Shown in pieces: positions 8,301 through 17,646 of a stretch of DNA of 64,000 nucleotides (position 1 is the stretch's first letter; the number at the start of each line of letters is the position of its first letter). This stretch comes from Archaeoglobus sp. JdFR-24 (GTDB lineage: Archaea; Halobacteriota; Archaeoglobi; Archaeoglobales; Archaeoglobaceae). Under the pieces are notes generated by a model. It saw only the letters and a list, made by a program, of their open reading frames with translations. It searched no databases and was not told the origin of the DNA. The translations under genes were made by a program, and so were the position numbers. Location: assembly GCA_002011215.1 (NCBI GenBank), contig MTML01000040.1, positions 20,455-84,454 on the forward strand. The letters run 5' to 3'.

Positions 8301-9854
8301 TTATATCTTGCCCAATCCCTTAAGATTTTTAATTTTCTTCTTAATTTTTATTCTCTCTCTGTCTGTTTTATAACTTTCATGCGGTTTATACCCGGGTTTT
8401 AAAGCAGTGGTTATTACTTTTCCGTCCATATATTCGGGTATTTTGCATCTGAGAATATATAGAATCGTGGGGGCGATATCATAGAGGCGAGTATCAATAA
8501 CTGCATTATCACTTTTAAAAGCCATACCATATCCGATGAAAATACCATCGTAATCATGACCCCACAGGTCATTTTTTTCCACTATGTCGGTTCCAAAGCT
8601 TGCGGAGGGGTAATATCCATCTTTTAGCTTAAATATTATATCTGGTGCATTCTTGACATATTCTCCAGAATATATGTCCTCTCTTTTTCCTACCCATTCA
8701 AAAACAGAATTTTTTGTCTCAGGATCAATAATTCTCTCTAACTTTGAAATGAGTTCTTCCCTGAATTTCTCGTAGTTATCCACTCTATTTTTATTTATTC
8801 TCACACCCATTTCAAATCCTGAGAGAGTGTAAGCATCTGAATTTGTAACATCCACTTTATATTCCGTAGATTTCAGTAATTCTCTTCTCAAATTTACTGG
8901 AACTATTTTTCTGATGATGTTTATAACCACTTGGGGTAGGATATTCATTACTGTTTCCTGTGTGATCCCAATGGATCCCATAAAATTTCTGAAAGTGGAA
9001 ATAAGCGAGTATATTATGGATTCTTTCCTCCCAATTTCTTTTGTTATTGTGAGGTCTTTTCCACCTTTTGTACGTTTTAACAAACCATGAACAAAAAGAA
9101 ACTGATTGATATTCACCTGCTTTCGATAGTCACTAAATCCATGATCTGAAATTATTATAACGTTTTCAGGCTTCAGAGCCTTAAGCAATTTGTCTATTTC
9201 TTTATCAAGCTCAATGTAGGTCTTGAATATCTTATCTTTTTTGTTCCACAATTTGTGCTGTACTATATCTGTTGCCTGAAAAACTATGCATCCCACATCG
9301 AAATTCCAATCCTTGGCGATTTTGATCAGAGACTCTGTTCTTTTACGTTCTATTTTAATCAGTTTGTCGATATATGTATCACCGAAACTTAATGATTTGA
9401 TTAGTTCTCTCGATGGGTAGATAATATAACTCTCTTTTTTGAGCATATCTTCAATTTCGCGAGGATAGGCGAAACGTTCGCCATGTGGAGTAAGCATCCC
9501 AGTTATGATTACGCCATTAATCTTTTTTGGAGGATACGTTACGGGTACATTTACAATAATGCAGCTGAATCCGGAATCTCCGATTATTTCCCAAAAAGCA
9601 GGCTTTTTGATATCTTTAAAGCTGTATATTTTCCCCAATCCATCAAAAAAGTGATAAACTCCATGTTTACCGGGATTGCAACCGGTCATAAAGGATGGCC
9701 ATGCTGGTGAGGTGACTGGAGGGATCGTGGATTTACAAATACCATAGACACCGTTTTCTATCAGCTTTGAGATGGTCGGGAGTTTTTGTTTCCGAATCAA
9801 TGTTTTTATTATTTTGAAGGTGGCACCGTCAAGTCCGATTATCAACAGCTTCAT
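8301..9854 (-). CDS. Alkaline-phosphatase-superfamily phosphodiesterase/phosphotransferase
   Basis: Type I phosphodiesterase/nucleotide pyrophosphatase-like enzyme, 517 aa. Metal and nucleophile positions are complete: GLDGATF (first Asp), PPVTSPAWPSFMTG with CNPGKHGVYHFF (Thr/Ser nucleophile region), QATDIVQHKLW (Asp and His), IIISDHGF (Asp-His) and LWGHDYDG (final His), then DIAPTILYIL. The start at 9854 (MKLLIIG) gives the canonical N-terminus and has GGGGAT upstream. There is no signal peptide, so it probably works in the cytoplasm on nucleotide-sugar or lipid-linked intermediates, although this is inference. A shorter paralogue is encoded at 11128-12054. Confidence 0.88.
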   Translation of the reverse strand: MKLLIIGLDGATFKIIKTLIRKQKLPTISKLIENGVYGICKSTIPPVTSPAWPSFMTGCNPGKHGVYHFFDGLGKIYSFKDIKKPAFWEIIGDSGFSCIIVNVPVTYPPKKINGVIITGMLTPHGERFAYPREIEDMLKKESYIIYPSRELIKSLSFGDTYIDKLIKIERKRTESLIKIAKDWNFDVGCIVFQATDIVQHKLWNKKDKIFKTYIELDKEIDKLLKALKPENVIIISDHGFSDYRKQVNINQFLFVHGLLKRTKGGKDLTITKEIGRKESIIYSLISTFRNFMGSIGITQETVMNILPQVVINIIRKIVPVNLRRELLKSTEYKVDVTNSDAYTLSGFEMGVRINKNRVDNYEKFREELISKLERIIDPETKNSVFEWVGKREDIYSGEYVKNAPDIIFKLKDGYYPSASFGTDIVEKNDLWGHDYDGIFIGYGMAFKSDNAVIDTRLYDIAPTILYILRCKIPEYMDGKVITTALKPGYKPHESYKTDRERIKIKKKIKNLKGLGKI

Positions 9855-10206
9855 ATATATCCCCACTTAATTTTGGGCATTTCAGTTGTTCAATTAAATA
9901 TTTTATGGTTTCCATCCCCTATATATTGGTCTGAATAAGTATTAGATGTCTTTTAAAGACTTACAGTTGAAAAAATTCTGTATAGTATTTAGATCTCCCC
10001 TTTTTGTTGCTGCGTTCTGAAACTGAGTGATTTATTTAGCTTAAGCGCATTTTTGAATAATTTGTTTATGCTTTACGACATGTTCATTGTGGTGGAGAAA
10101 TGAAAAGATGCTGATAAGTCTTCAAAAAATTTTCTGAAAATTAGAAATAGCATAATCTGGAATGGTAATTAGAACCAAATTTGTGCAAGAATTTTATTTG
10201 AGTAAT
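9855..10206. other. AT-rich intergenic region in glycan island
   Basis: About 350 bp. It holds a possible minus-strand TATA-like box near 9890-9900 for the phosphodiesterase gene and a small palindrome (GTCTTTTAAAGAC near 9950). I see no credible gene or RNA. Confidence 0.5.
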
Positions 10207-11064
10207 TTATATACTACTCTTAAATAATTTCCTGATTCCATAATTAAGGATCATAGTTATTTCTCTAGATGGTATGGCGTATATGTATTTAAATAGTAGA
10301 TGCTCTACCATCGGAAGACGTAACCCCCATTTTCTCACAAAATACAGGTAAGATCTCCTGAGCTCGTGGTAATCTCTCCTCACTTTAAGATAGCTTGGGT
10401 TCTCCTTCCAGGTTGTTTGGTCATGTATTAACTTGCTTTCAAAGCTCACGCACTGCTTCAACTCATTGTTATTGAAATAGATCTGGAGGGATTTATCGAG
10501 GTCTTCTAAACCTATTTTGTAATTTGGATCCCATCTGAAAAACTTCTTAAGCTGTTTTCTGAAAAGCATGGCACCACCAGGTAAACCATCTACAATTTTA
10601 ATTCCGCCATTCTGGAGAGGAATTTTCGAGGTTTTCAGTATATTGTCGGTTATATCGATTAATATGCCCGAGGTTGACTGTAATCTATCTTCCGGGTTGA
10701 AAAGCGGAAAAGATATCGCACCCAGCTTTTTATGTTTGGTAAACAGCTTGAGTGCTATAGGTATTGTATCTTCCTGAATGTACATATCATCGTCAATCGT
10801 GAAGATGTATTTTGTATCCGTTTTGAAAACTAATTTACCTCTTGCAGCTGGGCAACCCAGATTGACCTGACAGTACCAGATTTTAAACTCTGGTTTTCTT
10901 TCTAATTTTTTAAAATACCTGGCTATCTCACTGTTCATATATCCATTATTCCATATGTAGACTTGATATGGAATTGGTGTATATTTTTCAATATATGATA
11001 TTGTTTTCTTCAGTTTTTTCAACTTATTGTAGTGAAGTATACAGTAGGTCAGTTCTACTCTCAT
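10207..11064 (-). CDS. Family 2 glycosyltransferase
   Basis: GT-A fold transferase, 285 aa. It starts with the typical VELTYCILHYNKLKKLKKTI strand-helix unit; YIFTIDDDMYIQEDT supplies the metal-binding DxD, and GLPGGAMLFRKQL and GLEDLDKSLQ give the acceptor-side region. The start at 11064 is preferred because GGTGGA lies at good spacing; a GTG four codons earlier is possible. The sugar donor and acceptor cannot be read from the sequence. It is encoded between the two phosphodiesterase-like genes. Confidence 0.88.
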   Translation of the reverse strand: MRVELTYCILHYNKLKKLKKTISYIEKYTPIPYQVYIWNNGYMNSEIARYFKKLERKPEFKIWYCQVNLGCPAARGKLVFKTDTKYIFTIDDDMYIQEDTIPIALKLFTKHKKLGAISFPLFNPEDRLQSTSGILIDITDNILKTSKIPLQNGGIKIVDGLPGGAMLFRKQLKKFFRWDPNYKIGLEDLDKSLQIYFNNNELKQCVSFESKLIHDQTTWKENPSYLKVRRDYHELRRSYLYFVRKWGLRLPMVEHLLFKYIYAIPSREITMILNYGIRKLFKSSI

Positions 11065-11127
11065 CGTCAATTCCACCGTTCTACACTATTTTTTCAATCA
11101 GTTATAATTTACTGCAATTACTCTTTC

Positions 11128-12054
11128 TTATGTCTTGGGCAATCTTGAGTAATAGTTATATATTCTCTTAAATACCTCGAGTTGATTTTCGGCTAACAAC
11201 TGCGGAGTCGTGGAAGCGATTATTCCCTGATGTGAATCATGAATGTGTACCCATTTTGACCTCCTTTCCCTTTTCATGCCGTGGTCACTTACCAGCAATA
11301 CATCTTGGGGGTTAATATAATCGACGAGTTCCCTTGTACTCTCATCAATCACGTTATACATCTTTTTGATCTCGCCCCATTCCTCCTCGACATGCATAAA
11401 TCTATCCGGTAAAATGAACACAATGAATGCAAAATTGAATTCAAACTGGTCGTACAACCATTTTATAGCTTCTATCTCTCTGAAATGCTGTTCAAACAAC
11501 TCTCTTTTATATTTTTCAGTATCTTTCCCTCGTTTTGGTTCTCCATGATACATTCGTTTGATTCTGTTTTCGATCTTTCTGGGATATACTCCGTATGAGT
11601 CTGGGTAGGGAATGCCGGAAACCCATACACCAAATATTGGCTTTGGTGGATGAGTCACTGGAACAGACCATGCGAGCGAATTGGGTATCTTCTCCCATAC
11701 CCGCGGAAATTTTACATCGGTTGACAGAGGAGGCTTTTTGTAAAAAAGTTTACTCATCACCCAAGGTTTTACAGCCTTACCGAACATGTTTGGCGGTATC
11801 ATCCAGTCTATCTTTGAAAATGCTCTGAACAACCTCTCATTTTCCAGCTTTCCGGCGATTGAAAGGATTTTATGCTCAAAAAAAGATTTTCCCGTGGTTA
11901 TTGTTGTCCAGGCTGCTCCGGAATCCACTTCTCTTTTTTGCCAGAATTTTTCGGGAAGCAGTACTTTTCTGTGGAGTTTGCTGTAAAACTCGGGTTTGAT
12001 CTCTTCCAGATGACTGAATGTCGCGCCATCCCATCCTATCACAAGCAATTTCAT
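11128..12054 (-). CDS. Short alkaline-phosphatase-superfamily enzyme
   Basis: Paralogue of the 8301-9854 product, reduced to 308 aa. Catalytic positions still appear complete: GWDGATF, SGAAWTTITTG (nucleophile region), ILPDRFMH (Asp, His), LLVSDHGM (Asp-His) and HIHDSHQGI (late His). The mid-protein PVTHPPKPIFGVWVSGIPYP matches the VPVTYPPKKINGVIITGM stretch of its paralogue. Lost is most of the cap/C-terminal part. The start at 12054 (MKLLVIG) follows GAGGGGACTGAAGAT; a longer frame to 12135 adds a non-conserved extension. Probably a glycan- or lipid-linked phosphate hydrolase/transferase; the substrate is unknown. Confidence 0.82.
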   Translation of the reverse strand: MKLLVIGWDGATFSHLEEIKPEFYSKLHRKVLLPEKFWQKREVDSGAAWTTITTGKSFFEHKILSIAGKLENERLFRAFSKIDWMIPPNMFGKAVKPWVMSKLFYKKPPLSTDVKFPRVWEKIPNSLAWSVPVTHPPKPIFGVWVSGIPYPDSYGVYPRKIENRIKRMYHGEPKRGKDTEKYKRELFEQHFREIEAIKWLYDQFEFNFAFIVFILPDRFMHVEEEWGEIKKMYNVIDESTRELVDYINPQDVLLVSDHGMKRERRSKWVHIHDSHQGIIASTTPQLLAENQLEVFKRIYNYYSRLPKT

Positions 12055-12456
12055 ATCTTCAGTCCCCTCTCGATTTGCCATCCCTTTTTCATCATGGAAT
12101 TTTAGGGATATTTCAGTACTGAATAATCTTTGCAATGCTTACTCCTCTATTCCGGGTTCTATAAACTTTTTTGATTTTGGAGAAAATATTCTGTCCCATG
12201 TTTTTTAGTCTGGCCAGACCATGGATTACTACTGCCTCAATCTGTTTTCTATCTCAATAAAATATATAATGACTTTGCTGAATCCCGTTAAATCACATCT
12301 CAGCCAGTTTGCAAAACCCTCTTTTATCCTGAATCAGGAGATTTTAAGAAAAAACATCTATGGCTGCGAACGTATGGGATGCAGCATCAGATTCTTGACG
12401 GGTATTCCCTGTTTCTTGATACCTGTATTCACATTTTTTGACATGTGTTCTCACCA
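12055..12456. other. Intergenic region in glycan island
   Basis: About 400 bp. Short frames on both strands do not resemble proteins; a 10-bp palindrome TCTGGCCAGA sits near 12209. It may be debris from a lost gene, but no homologous segment could be reconstructed. Confidence 0.45.
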
Positions 12457-13491
12457 TCAGTCGAGAATTGATTTTAAGGCATAAGCATATTTCAAAGTTA
12501 CATTTTTGCAATTGTATTTTTTAAGTATCTTATAGAGTTTCCTGTTGTCGACGTCCGGCATGCTGGCAGCATACTCAATTTTCCGGGCAATGTCTTCCGG
12601 ATTGAGTGATGTACCAATGCAGTACTCTTCAAATTCGAAATCCACATCAGCCATTATCTTTTCAGGCACAACAACCTTCAGACCTGTAGCCAGATACTCA
12701 TAAATTTTAAGCTGTCTTGAGATCTCGCAAAGAGATATTCCAACATCACAGAGCTTTAAAAACCCAGCAACTAGATCATTCGGCTGATAACCCAGGAAAA
12801 ATACGTTTTTTAAGTTTTTCATCTTTCTCATCGTTCTCAGTTCATTTTCCAGCCCTCCTCCACCGATCATAACGAGCTGAAAATCTGGCAAATACTCCAT
12901 CGCCTCAATAAGTAAATCCAGATTATAGATTTTGGTGAACCCACCAACATAAACTGCTATTGGCTTATTTAGGTCGATTCCTAACATATTCAATATTTTT
13001 TTGGCTTTTTCAATCGTCTTTTCACCGACATGCAGAAACCTTTCCAGATCCACGCAGAGATTCACTTTGTAAACATTATCTCTTTCTCTTGAAAACTTTT
13101 CATAATCTTCACCCGGTACAACCATTATTGCGTCAGCAATCCCTATCGCAATTTTTTCCAGCAGGATGATAACGTACATGATGGGGTAGAGGTAAGTTGG
13201 AGTGCTCTCTTTAAGCAATGAGAAGCGATCGACAAAATCGACTAAAAATGGCTTTTTCTTCAGTAGTTTTGTAATCCCTCCTGCAACCACTCCAAGGTGG
13301 GTTGTACCTACAACCACATCAAAATCTGATCTCAAAACATGTGATATAACTTTAAAAAACTTTATTCCTGAACATTCGAGTATCTCAACTTTAAAATCGT
13401 TTTTTTCCAGCTCCTCGGCAATCAGCTTTCTGCCTATACTGATATTTCCCTTGGCTGGTTTAAGCCACACCACTTTTACCTTTTTTTTCAC
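12457..13491 (-). CDS. Family 4 (group 1) glycosyltransferase
   Basis: GT-B transferase of 344 aa with two Rossmann-like halves. The N-terminal half has VVWLKPAKGNISIGRKLIAE and LVDFVDRFSLL; the C-terminal half has PIAVYVGGFTKIYNLDLLIEAM, LVMIGGGGLENEL and a degenerate E-x7-E region (CDVGISLCEISRQLKIYEYLATGLKVV). It likely adds a sugar from a nucleotide donor to a lipid-linked intermediate. Divergent from the following gene; the 120-bp gap carries both promoters. Confidence 0.88.
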   Translation of the reverse strand: MKKKVKVVWLKPAKGNISIGRKLIAEELEKNDFKVEILECSGIKFFKVISHVLRSDFDVVVGTTHLGVVAGGITKLLKKKPFLVDFVDRFSLLKESTPTYLYPIMYVIILLEKIAIGIADAIMVVPGEDYEKFSRERDNVYKVNLCVDLERFLHVGEKTIEKAKKILNMLGIDLNKPIAVYVGGFTKIYNLDLLIEAMEYLPDFQLVMIGGGGLENELRTMRKMKNLKNVFFLGYQPNDLVAGFLKLCDVGISLCEISRQLKIYEYLATGLKVVVPEKIMADVDFEFEEYCIGTSLNPEDIARKIEYAASMPDVDNRKLYKILKKYNCKNVTLKYAYALKSILD

Positions 13492-13614
13492 CGGAGCTAT
13501 ATATGAATAACATCTAAATAAAAGGTTTGTCGCATTTAAAGGTCTATAAAAAAGAGCTGACGCTTAACAATTCAGGGAAGATTTTTATTCTAAATGATTT
13601 AGGTTCTTGCCATA

Positions 13615-14523
13615 ATGAAAGTCAGCGTGGTAGTATGCACATATTCCTCGGCGATGTATGAACATTTTATAGAATGTATCGAAAGTTTACTTAATCAGAC
13701 GTATGAAGATATTGAGATAATATGTATTGTTGATGGAGATATGGACTACTATGAATATATTAGAAGAGAAAAAGGAGAGTTGTTTGATGATAATGTGAAA
13801 TTACATCTAAATTATAAAAACCTTGGATTACTTGAAAGTCGCAATAAAGGTGTGGAGATGGCAAACGGAGATGTTGTAGCATTTATAGATGATGATGCAG
13901 TTGCTGAGAAAAATTGGATTGAAGAGCTTGTAAAGATGTATAAAATGGGTGCCATTGCTGCAGGAGGGAAAATTGTACCATTCTGGGTTGCAAAAAAACC
14001 AATTTGGTTGCCTGAGGAGTTTTATTGGATGATTGGAGCGACATACCTTGGCTTTCCTGAGAAGGTAACTGAAGTCAGGAATACTTTTGGATCGAACCTG
14101 AGCTTTAAAAGAGATATTTTCCTTAGGCTTGGAGGTTTCAACGTAAAAATGGGAGGGATAAAGGGTAGCAAAATGTTACAGGGGGGTGAGACGGAACTCT
14201 GCGAAAGAATGCGAAAAAGATATGGTAAAGGGTTGACGTACAATCCAGATGCAATAGTCTATCATAAGGTGTTTGAAAAGAGAACAAAATTAAGTTTTCT
14301 GATTAAAAGGGCTTTCTGGCAGGGCTATTCAAAGGCTGTAATGGAAGGTATTGCAGGAGATATTGGAGAGGAGAAAGGTTTTCTCAGATATCTGCTTATC
14401 AACAGAACGTTAAGCAGGTTAAATGAGGCTATAAGAGGGTCAGGCGAAGATTTATCGAAGTTGATTTTTATCTGGATTTTTACTACATGTGTGGGTGCTG
14501 GGTATATTTATGCAAAATTTTAG
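13615..14523 (+). CDS. Family 2 glycosyltransferase (AglE/AglG-like)
   Basis: The 302-aa GT-A transferase has VSVVVCTYSSAMYEHFIECI at the N-terminus, the DDD metal site in VVAFIDDDAVAEKNWIEEL, NTFGSNLSFKRDIF and the late GGETELCERM. These fit archaeal dolichyl-phosphate or glycan transferases of the AglE/AglG type. ATG 13615 lies about 27 nt after TTTTTATT (13582-13590), indicating a leaderless message. One C-terminal hydrophobic stretch (LIFIWIFTTCVGAGYIY) could anchor it in the membrane. It is encoded directly before aglB, so a role in assembling the N-glycan precursor is likely. Confidence 0.88.
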   Translation: MKVSVVVCTYSSAMYEHFIECIESLLNQTYEDIEIICIVDGDMDYYEYIRREKGELFDDNVKLHLNYKNLGLLESRNKGVEMANGDVVAFIDDDAVAEKNWIEELVKMYKMGAIAAGGKIVPFWVAKKPIWLPEEFYWMIGATYLGFPEKVTEVRNTFGSNLSFKRDIFLRLGGFNVKMGGIKGSKMLQGGETELCERMRKRYGKGLTYNPDAIVYHKVFEKRTKLSFLIKRAFWQGYSKAVMEGIAGDIGEEKGFLRYLLINRTLSRLNEAIRGSGEDLSKLIFIWIFTTCVGAGYIYAKF

Positions 14524-14689
14524 GGTCAATTTAACGCGGAATTCGATATTGATATGGTATCAATAAATTCCGGCGAACAAACTTGAATCAAATATTGGCT
14601 CACCATCTGATTTCTGATATCTTTTCAAGGTGCTGTATTATTTTTGGTATCTGAGCACTTTAAAGAAAAACTTTAAATCCACTCAATGA

Positions 14690-17233
14690 ATGGCTAATGC
14701 AATGAGCGGCAAAGATGTTCTCGGTAAACATTGGCAATGGTTTTTCATATCTTTATCAGTTGTGGTGGGTATTTATCTGAAAATAATGAATCCTTGGGAT
14801 TCTGTCTTCATCTCTTGGATCGGGACAAGATTGAGTGGAAACGACCCATGGTTTTATTATAGACTTGTTGAAAACTGTCTGAATAATTTTCCCAGCAGGA
14901 TATGGTTTGATGCCTTCACAAATTATCCCTATGGCACATATACACACTTTGGCCCCTTTTTAGTATATTTTGGTGTAATATTGGCAAAGCTTGCAGGAGC
15001 CAGCGATTCAGAATCTATAAGGCATGTTCTTGCATTTATACCGGCAATAGGTGGCATACTGCTGGTATTTCCCGTTTATTTGCTCACAAAAGAAATATTT
15101 GATAAAAAGGCTGGCGTCATAGCAGCACTTCTTGTGATAATAGTTCCGGGTCAACTTCTACACAGGAGCATTCTAAGTTTTAACGATCATCATATATGGG
15201 AAGTATTTTGGATGATTACAACTTTGGCCATCTTTACGTATTCAGTCAATTTGTGGAAAGGCTCATCTATGCAAGAAAATATAAAAAACAGGAATTCTAT
15301 TTTGGCTCCTATCTTTGCTGGAATAGTTCTTGGAGCATACCTCGACACATGGGCACCAGGATTCATTGTTGGGTTAATAATTCTTTTTTATGTATTTCTG
15401 GTATATCTTCTCAAAAAATGGCTGGCGACAGAAACCGAAAATCTGGCTGGTATTGGCATAATAATGTTCTTGGTTGCCGCTCTGGTTTACTTACCATTCT
15501 CCTTCAAGTACCATATGTTCTCCACAGTCAAATACTCACCTTTCCAGCTTCTGTTGTTGATACTGTCTGCTGGCGTATTGACTACATTCTATTTTTTAGA
15601 TACTCTCGGGAAAAAGGGATATTACAGGAAATTAGGAGTTAAGGAAGAATACGGTTTCACCCTGATTATTTTAGTCATCGGGCTAATCATGATCGCAGGG
15701 GTAGCACTCATCGCTCCCGAGTTTTTTGGAAAGCTTGCAAACATAGTTGGAGTTTTACAGAAGAAAGGTGGTGCATTGACAGTAGCTGAAATTCAACCAT
15801 TTTTCAATCAGGGTGGACAGTTCAGTCTAGCTCCTGCATGGTATCATTTTTCAATGACTTTCTTTTTTGCCATTCCCGGGATGATCTATACTATTTATTT
15901 GTTCGTAAGAGAAAGAAAAAGCTCATATTTGCTCGTTCTTATCTGGGGTTTTGCAATGCTAATAGCTTTGGCAGGACAAAATAGATTTGCTTATTATTTT
16001 GGGGTGGTCTCAGCATTTTTTGCTGCGGTGATGTTGGATACATTACTTAGAAAATTCAGATTTTATGATGCTATAGGCAGTATAATATCAAACAATTCAA
16101 GAGAACTGAAAAGGATAGGATACGGGAAAATAGTTATTTCGATTTTAATTGTTTTCATTCTGTTTTATCCAACCTTTGTAGCAGCTGACGAGCAGAGTAA
16201 AAATGCTGTTGGCGGGATAAATAAGCAATGGTACAGCACTTTAGTCTGGATGCGTGAGAATACACCTAATAAAGAGATGTATGAGAAATTTTACTACGAA
16301 CACTACAAACAACCGGAAAACCCGAAAGAACCATACCCTTACTATCCGGAAGGCGTTTATGGTGTTATGAGCTGGTGGGACTACGGACACTGGATAACCG
16401 CAATAGCTCACCGCATACCCAACGCAAACCCCTTCCAGCAGGGAATAGGCAACAAGTATAACCATGTCCCCGGATCCGCGCCGTTCTTCACAGCTTTCAA
16501 CGAGAGCGAAGCAAACGAGATAGCCGATAAACTTGGAGTGAAATTCGTAGTAAGTGATGTTGAAATGGCAACAGGTAAGTTCTATGCAATGGCAGTATGG
16601 GCAGAGGGAACACTCGAAAAAGCTGGGAAAATGTACTATGCTGGTCCAGGCTACGTTTACATAACGCCTACTGGTCAGCTTGGTATAGCATTCTCAAAGC
16701 TGAACATTCCAGCGGGTGCAAAAGTTTTGACAGTCCTGAATACCCCGAGCGAAAACTACTATAGAACGATGGAAGCAAAACTCCATATAATGGATGGAAA
16801 TGGTCTAAAGAGGTACAGAATGGTTTATGAAAGTGAATTCGAAGCTAAAAATGGTCTTACAATTGAGTTACTGTATCGCTACATTTACGATTCAATATAT
16901 GCAAAAGGAAATTTTGTACCTGTGACTTCGACAGGATATGTGAAAGTTTTTGAATATGTTAAGGGTGCAAAGATAACTGGAAAAGTCGGAAATGTAACAG
17001 AAGTGAAGATTAGCACCACCATTACCACAAATCAAAACAGGACGTTCGTTTATCAACAAACAACGACTGTTAATAATGGTGTATTTGAATTTACAGTTCC
17101 ATATGCGCAGGATACAGTATATCCTGTTAAGGCAACAGAATACACAATAACCGCTGGTAAAATGACAAAGACAGTCTCGATCTCAGATGAGGATGTTGAG
17201 AATGGAAATGTAATCAGAGTGGACTTTACTTAA
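14690..17233 (+). CDS. aglB: Oligosaccharyltransferase AglB (STT3)
   Basis: Catalytic membrane enzyme that transfers the lipid-linked oligosaccharide to Asn in N-x-S/T sequons outside the cell. The 847 aa have many N-terminal membrane segments and a large extracellular C-terminal domain. Catalytic marks: GNDPWFYYR (Asp52), NDHHIWE (residues 165-171), TVAEIQP (the TIXE-type loop) and the sequon-binding WWDYG at residues 562-566. Also seen are VSDVEMATGKFYAM and a predicted beta-rich tail. Two TATA-like boxes precede it at 14659-14664 and 14672-14678, each about 27 nt from an in-frame ATG (14690 and 14702), so either may be used. The segment coding around WWDYG looks richer in GC than the first half. 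Confidence 0.97.
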   Translation: MANAMSGKDVLGKHWQWFFISLSVVVGIYLKIMNPWDSVFISWIGTRLSGNDPWFYYRLVENCLNNFPSRIWFDAFTNYPYGTYTHFGPFLVYFGVILAKLAGASDSESIRHVLAFIPAIGGILLVFPVYLLTKEIFDKKAGVIAALLVIIVPGQLLHRSILSFNDHHIWEVFWMITTLAIFTYSVNLWKGSSMQENIKNRNSILAPIFAGIVLGAYLDTWAPGFIVGLIILFYVFLVYLLKKWLATETENLAGIGIIMFLVAALVYLPFSFKYHMFSTVKYSPFQLLLLILSAGVLTTFYFLDTLGKKGYYRKLGVKEEYGFTLIILVIGLIMIAGVALIAPEFFGKLANIVGVLQKKGGALTVAEIQPFFNQGGQFSLAPAWYHFSMTFFFAIPGMIYTIYLFVRERKSSYLLVLIWGFAMLIALAGQNRFAYYFGVVSAFFAAVMLDTLLRKFRFYDAIGSIISNNSRELKRIGYGKIVISILIVFILFYPTFVAADEQSKNAVGGINKQWYSTLVWMRENTPNKEMYEKFYYEHYKQPENPKEPYPYYPEGVYGVMSWWDYGHWITAIAHRIPNANPFQQGIGNKYNHVPGSAPFFTAFNESEANEIADKLGVKFVVSDVEMATGKFYAMAVWAEGTLEKAGKMYYAGPGYVYITPTGQLGIAFSKLNIPAGAKVLTVLNTPSENYYRTMEAKLHIMDGNGLKRYRMVYESEFEAKNGLTIELLYRYIYDSIYAKGNFVPVTSTGYVKVFEYVKGAKITGKVGNVTEVKISTTITTNQNRTFVYQQTTTVNNGVFEFTVPYAQDTVYPVKATEYTITAGKMTKTVSISDEDVENGNVIRVDFT

Positions 17234-17388
17234 ACTGGAAGAACAATTCAAAATACATTCAATTATTCTTTATTTGTTATTTGTACCCGATTCAATTCCA
17301 GTCTATTGATTTTTTCTCGCTTTTCGAGAGACATCTTCCAGCATCCCATGTATAAACTCTTTTAGCAAGCTTCTTCTAATAAAATAAA

Positions 17389-17464
<76 letters not shown>

Positions 17465-17578
17465 GTGCTGGTTTTTAAGTTTCAAAGATTTATATGCTTT
17501 TCCCTATGTTAGTGGTTTTATACGGTGAAGGCCGAATTTGAGCATAGAAATTAAATAATTTTAAAATTACCTTTCTCG

Positions 17579-17624
17579 GGTTAGTGCTGGACATTTCAAC
17601 ATCCTAACCAGCAACTCCTGCTGG
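17579..17624. other. Overlapping alternative hairpins
   Basis: TGCTGG occurs at 17585-17590 and 17619-17624, and one complementary CCAGCA (17608-17613) lies between them, so it can pair with either copy. A further pair GGTTAG/CTAACC (17579-17584, 17604-17609) reinforces the first hairpin. It lies in the gap between tRNA-Glu and pdaD; no open frame covers it. It could be a terminator or a small structured RNA. Confidence 0.45.
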
Positions 17625-17646
17625 GCATTCCAACCAATAGAGCGTA

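Noticed and set aside
12221..12484. Plus-strand frame of 87 codons in a gap of the glycan island
   Set aside because: No ribosome site, no recognisable motif, overlaps the end of the glycosyltransferase gene.
15196..15642. 148-codon frame inside aglB
   Set aside because: Alternate-frame shadow of the AglB membrane domain.
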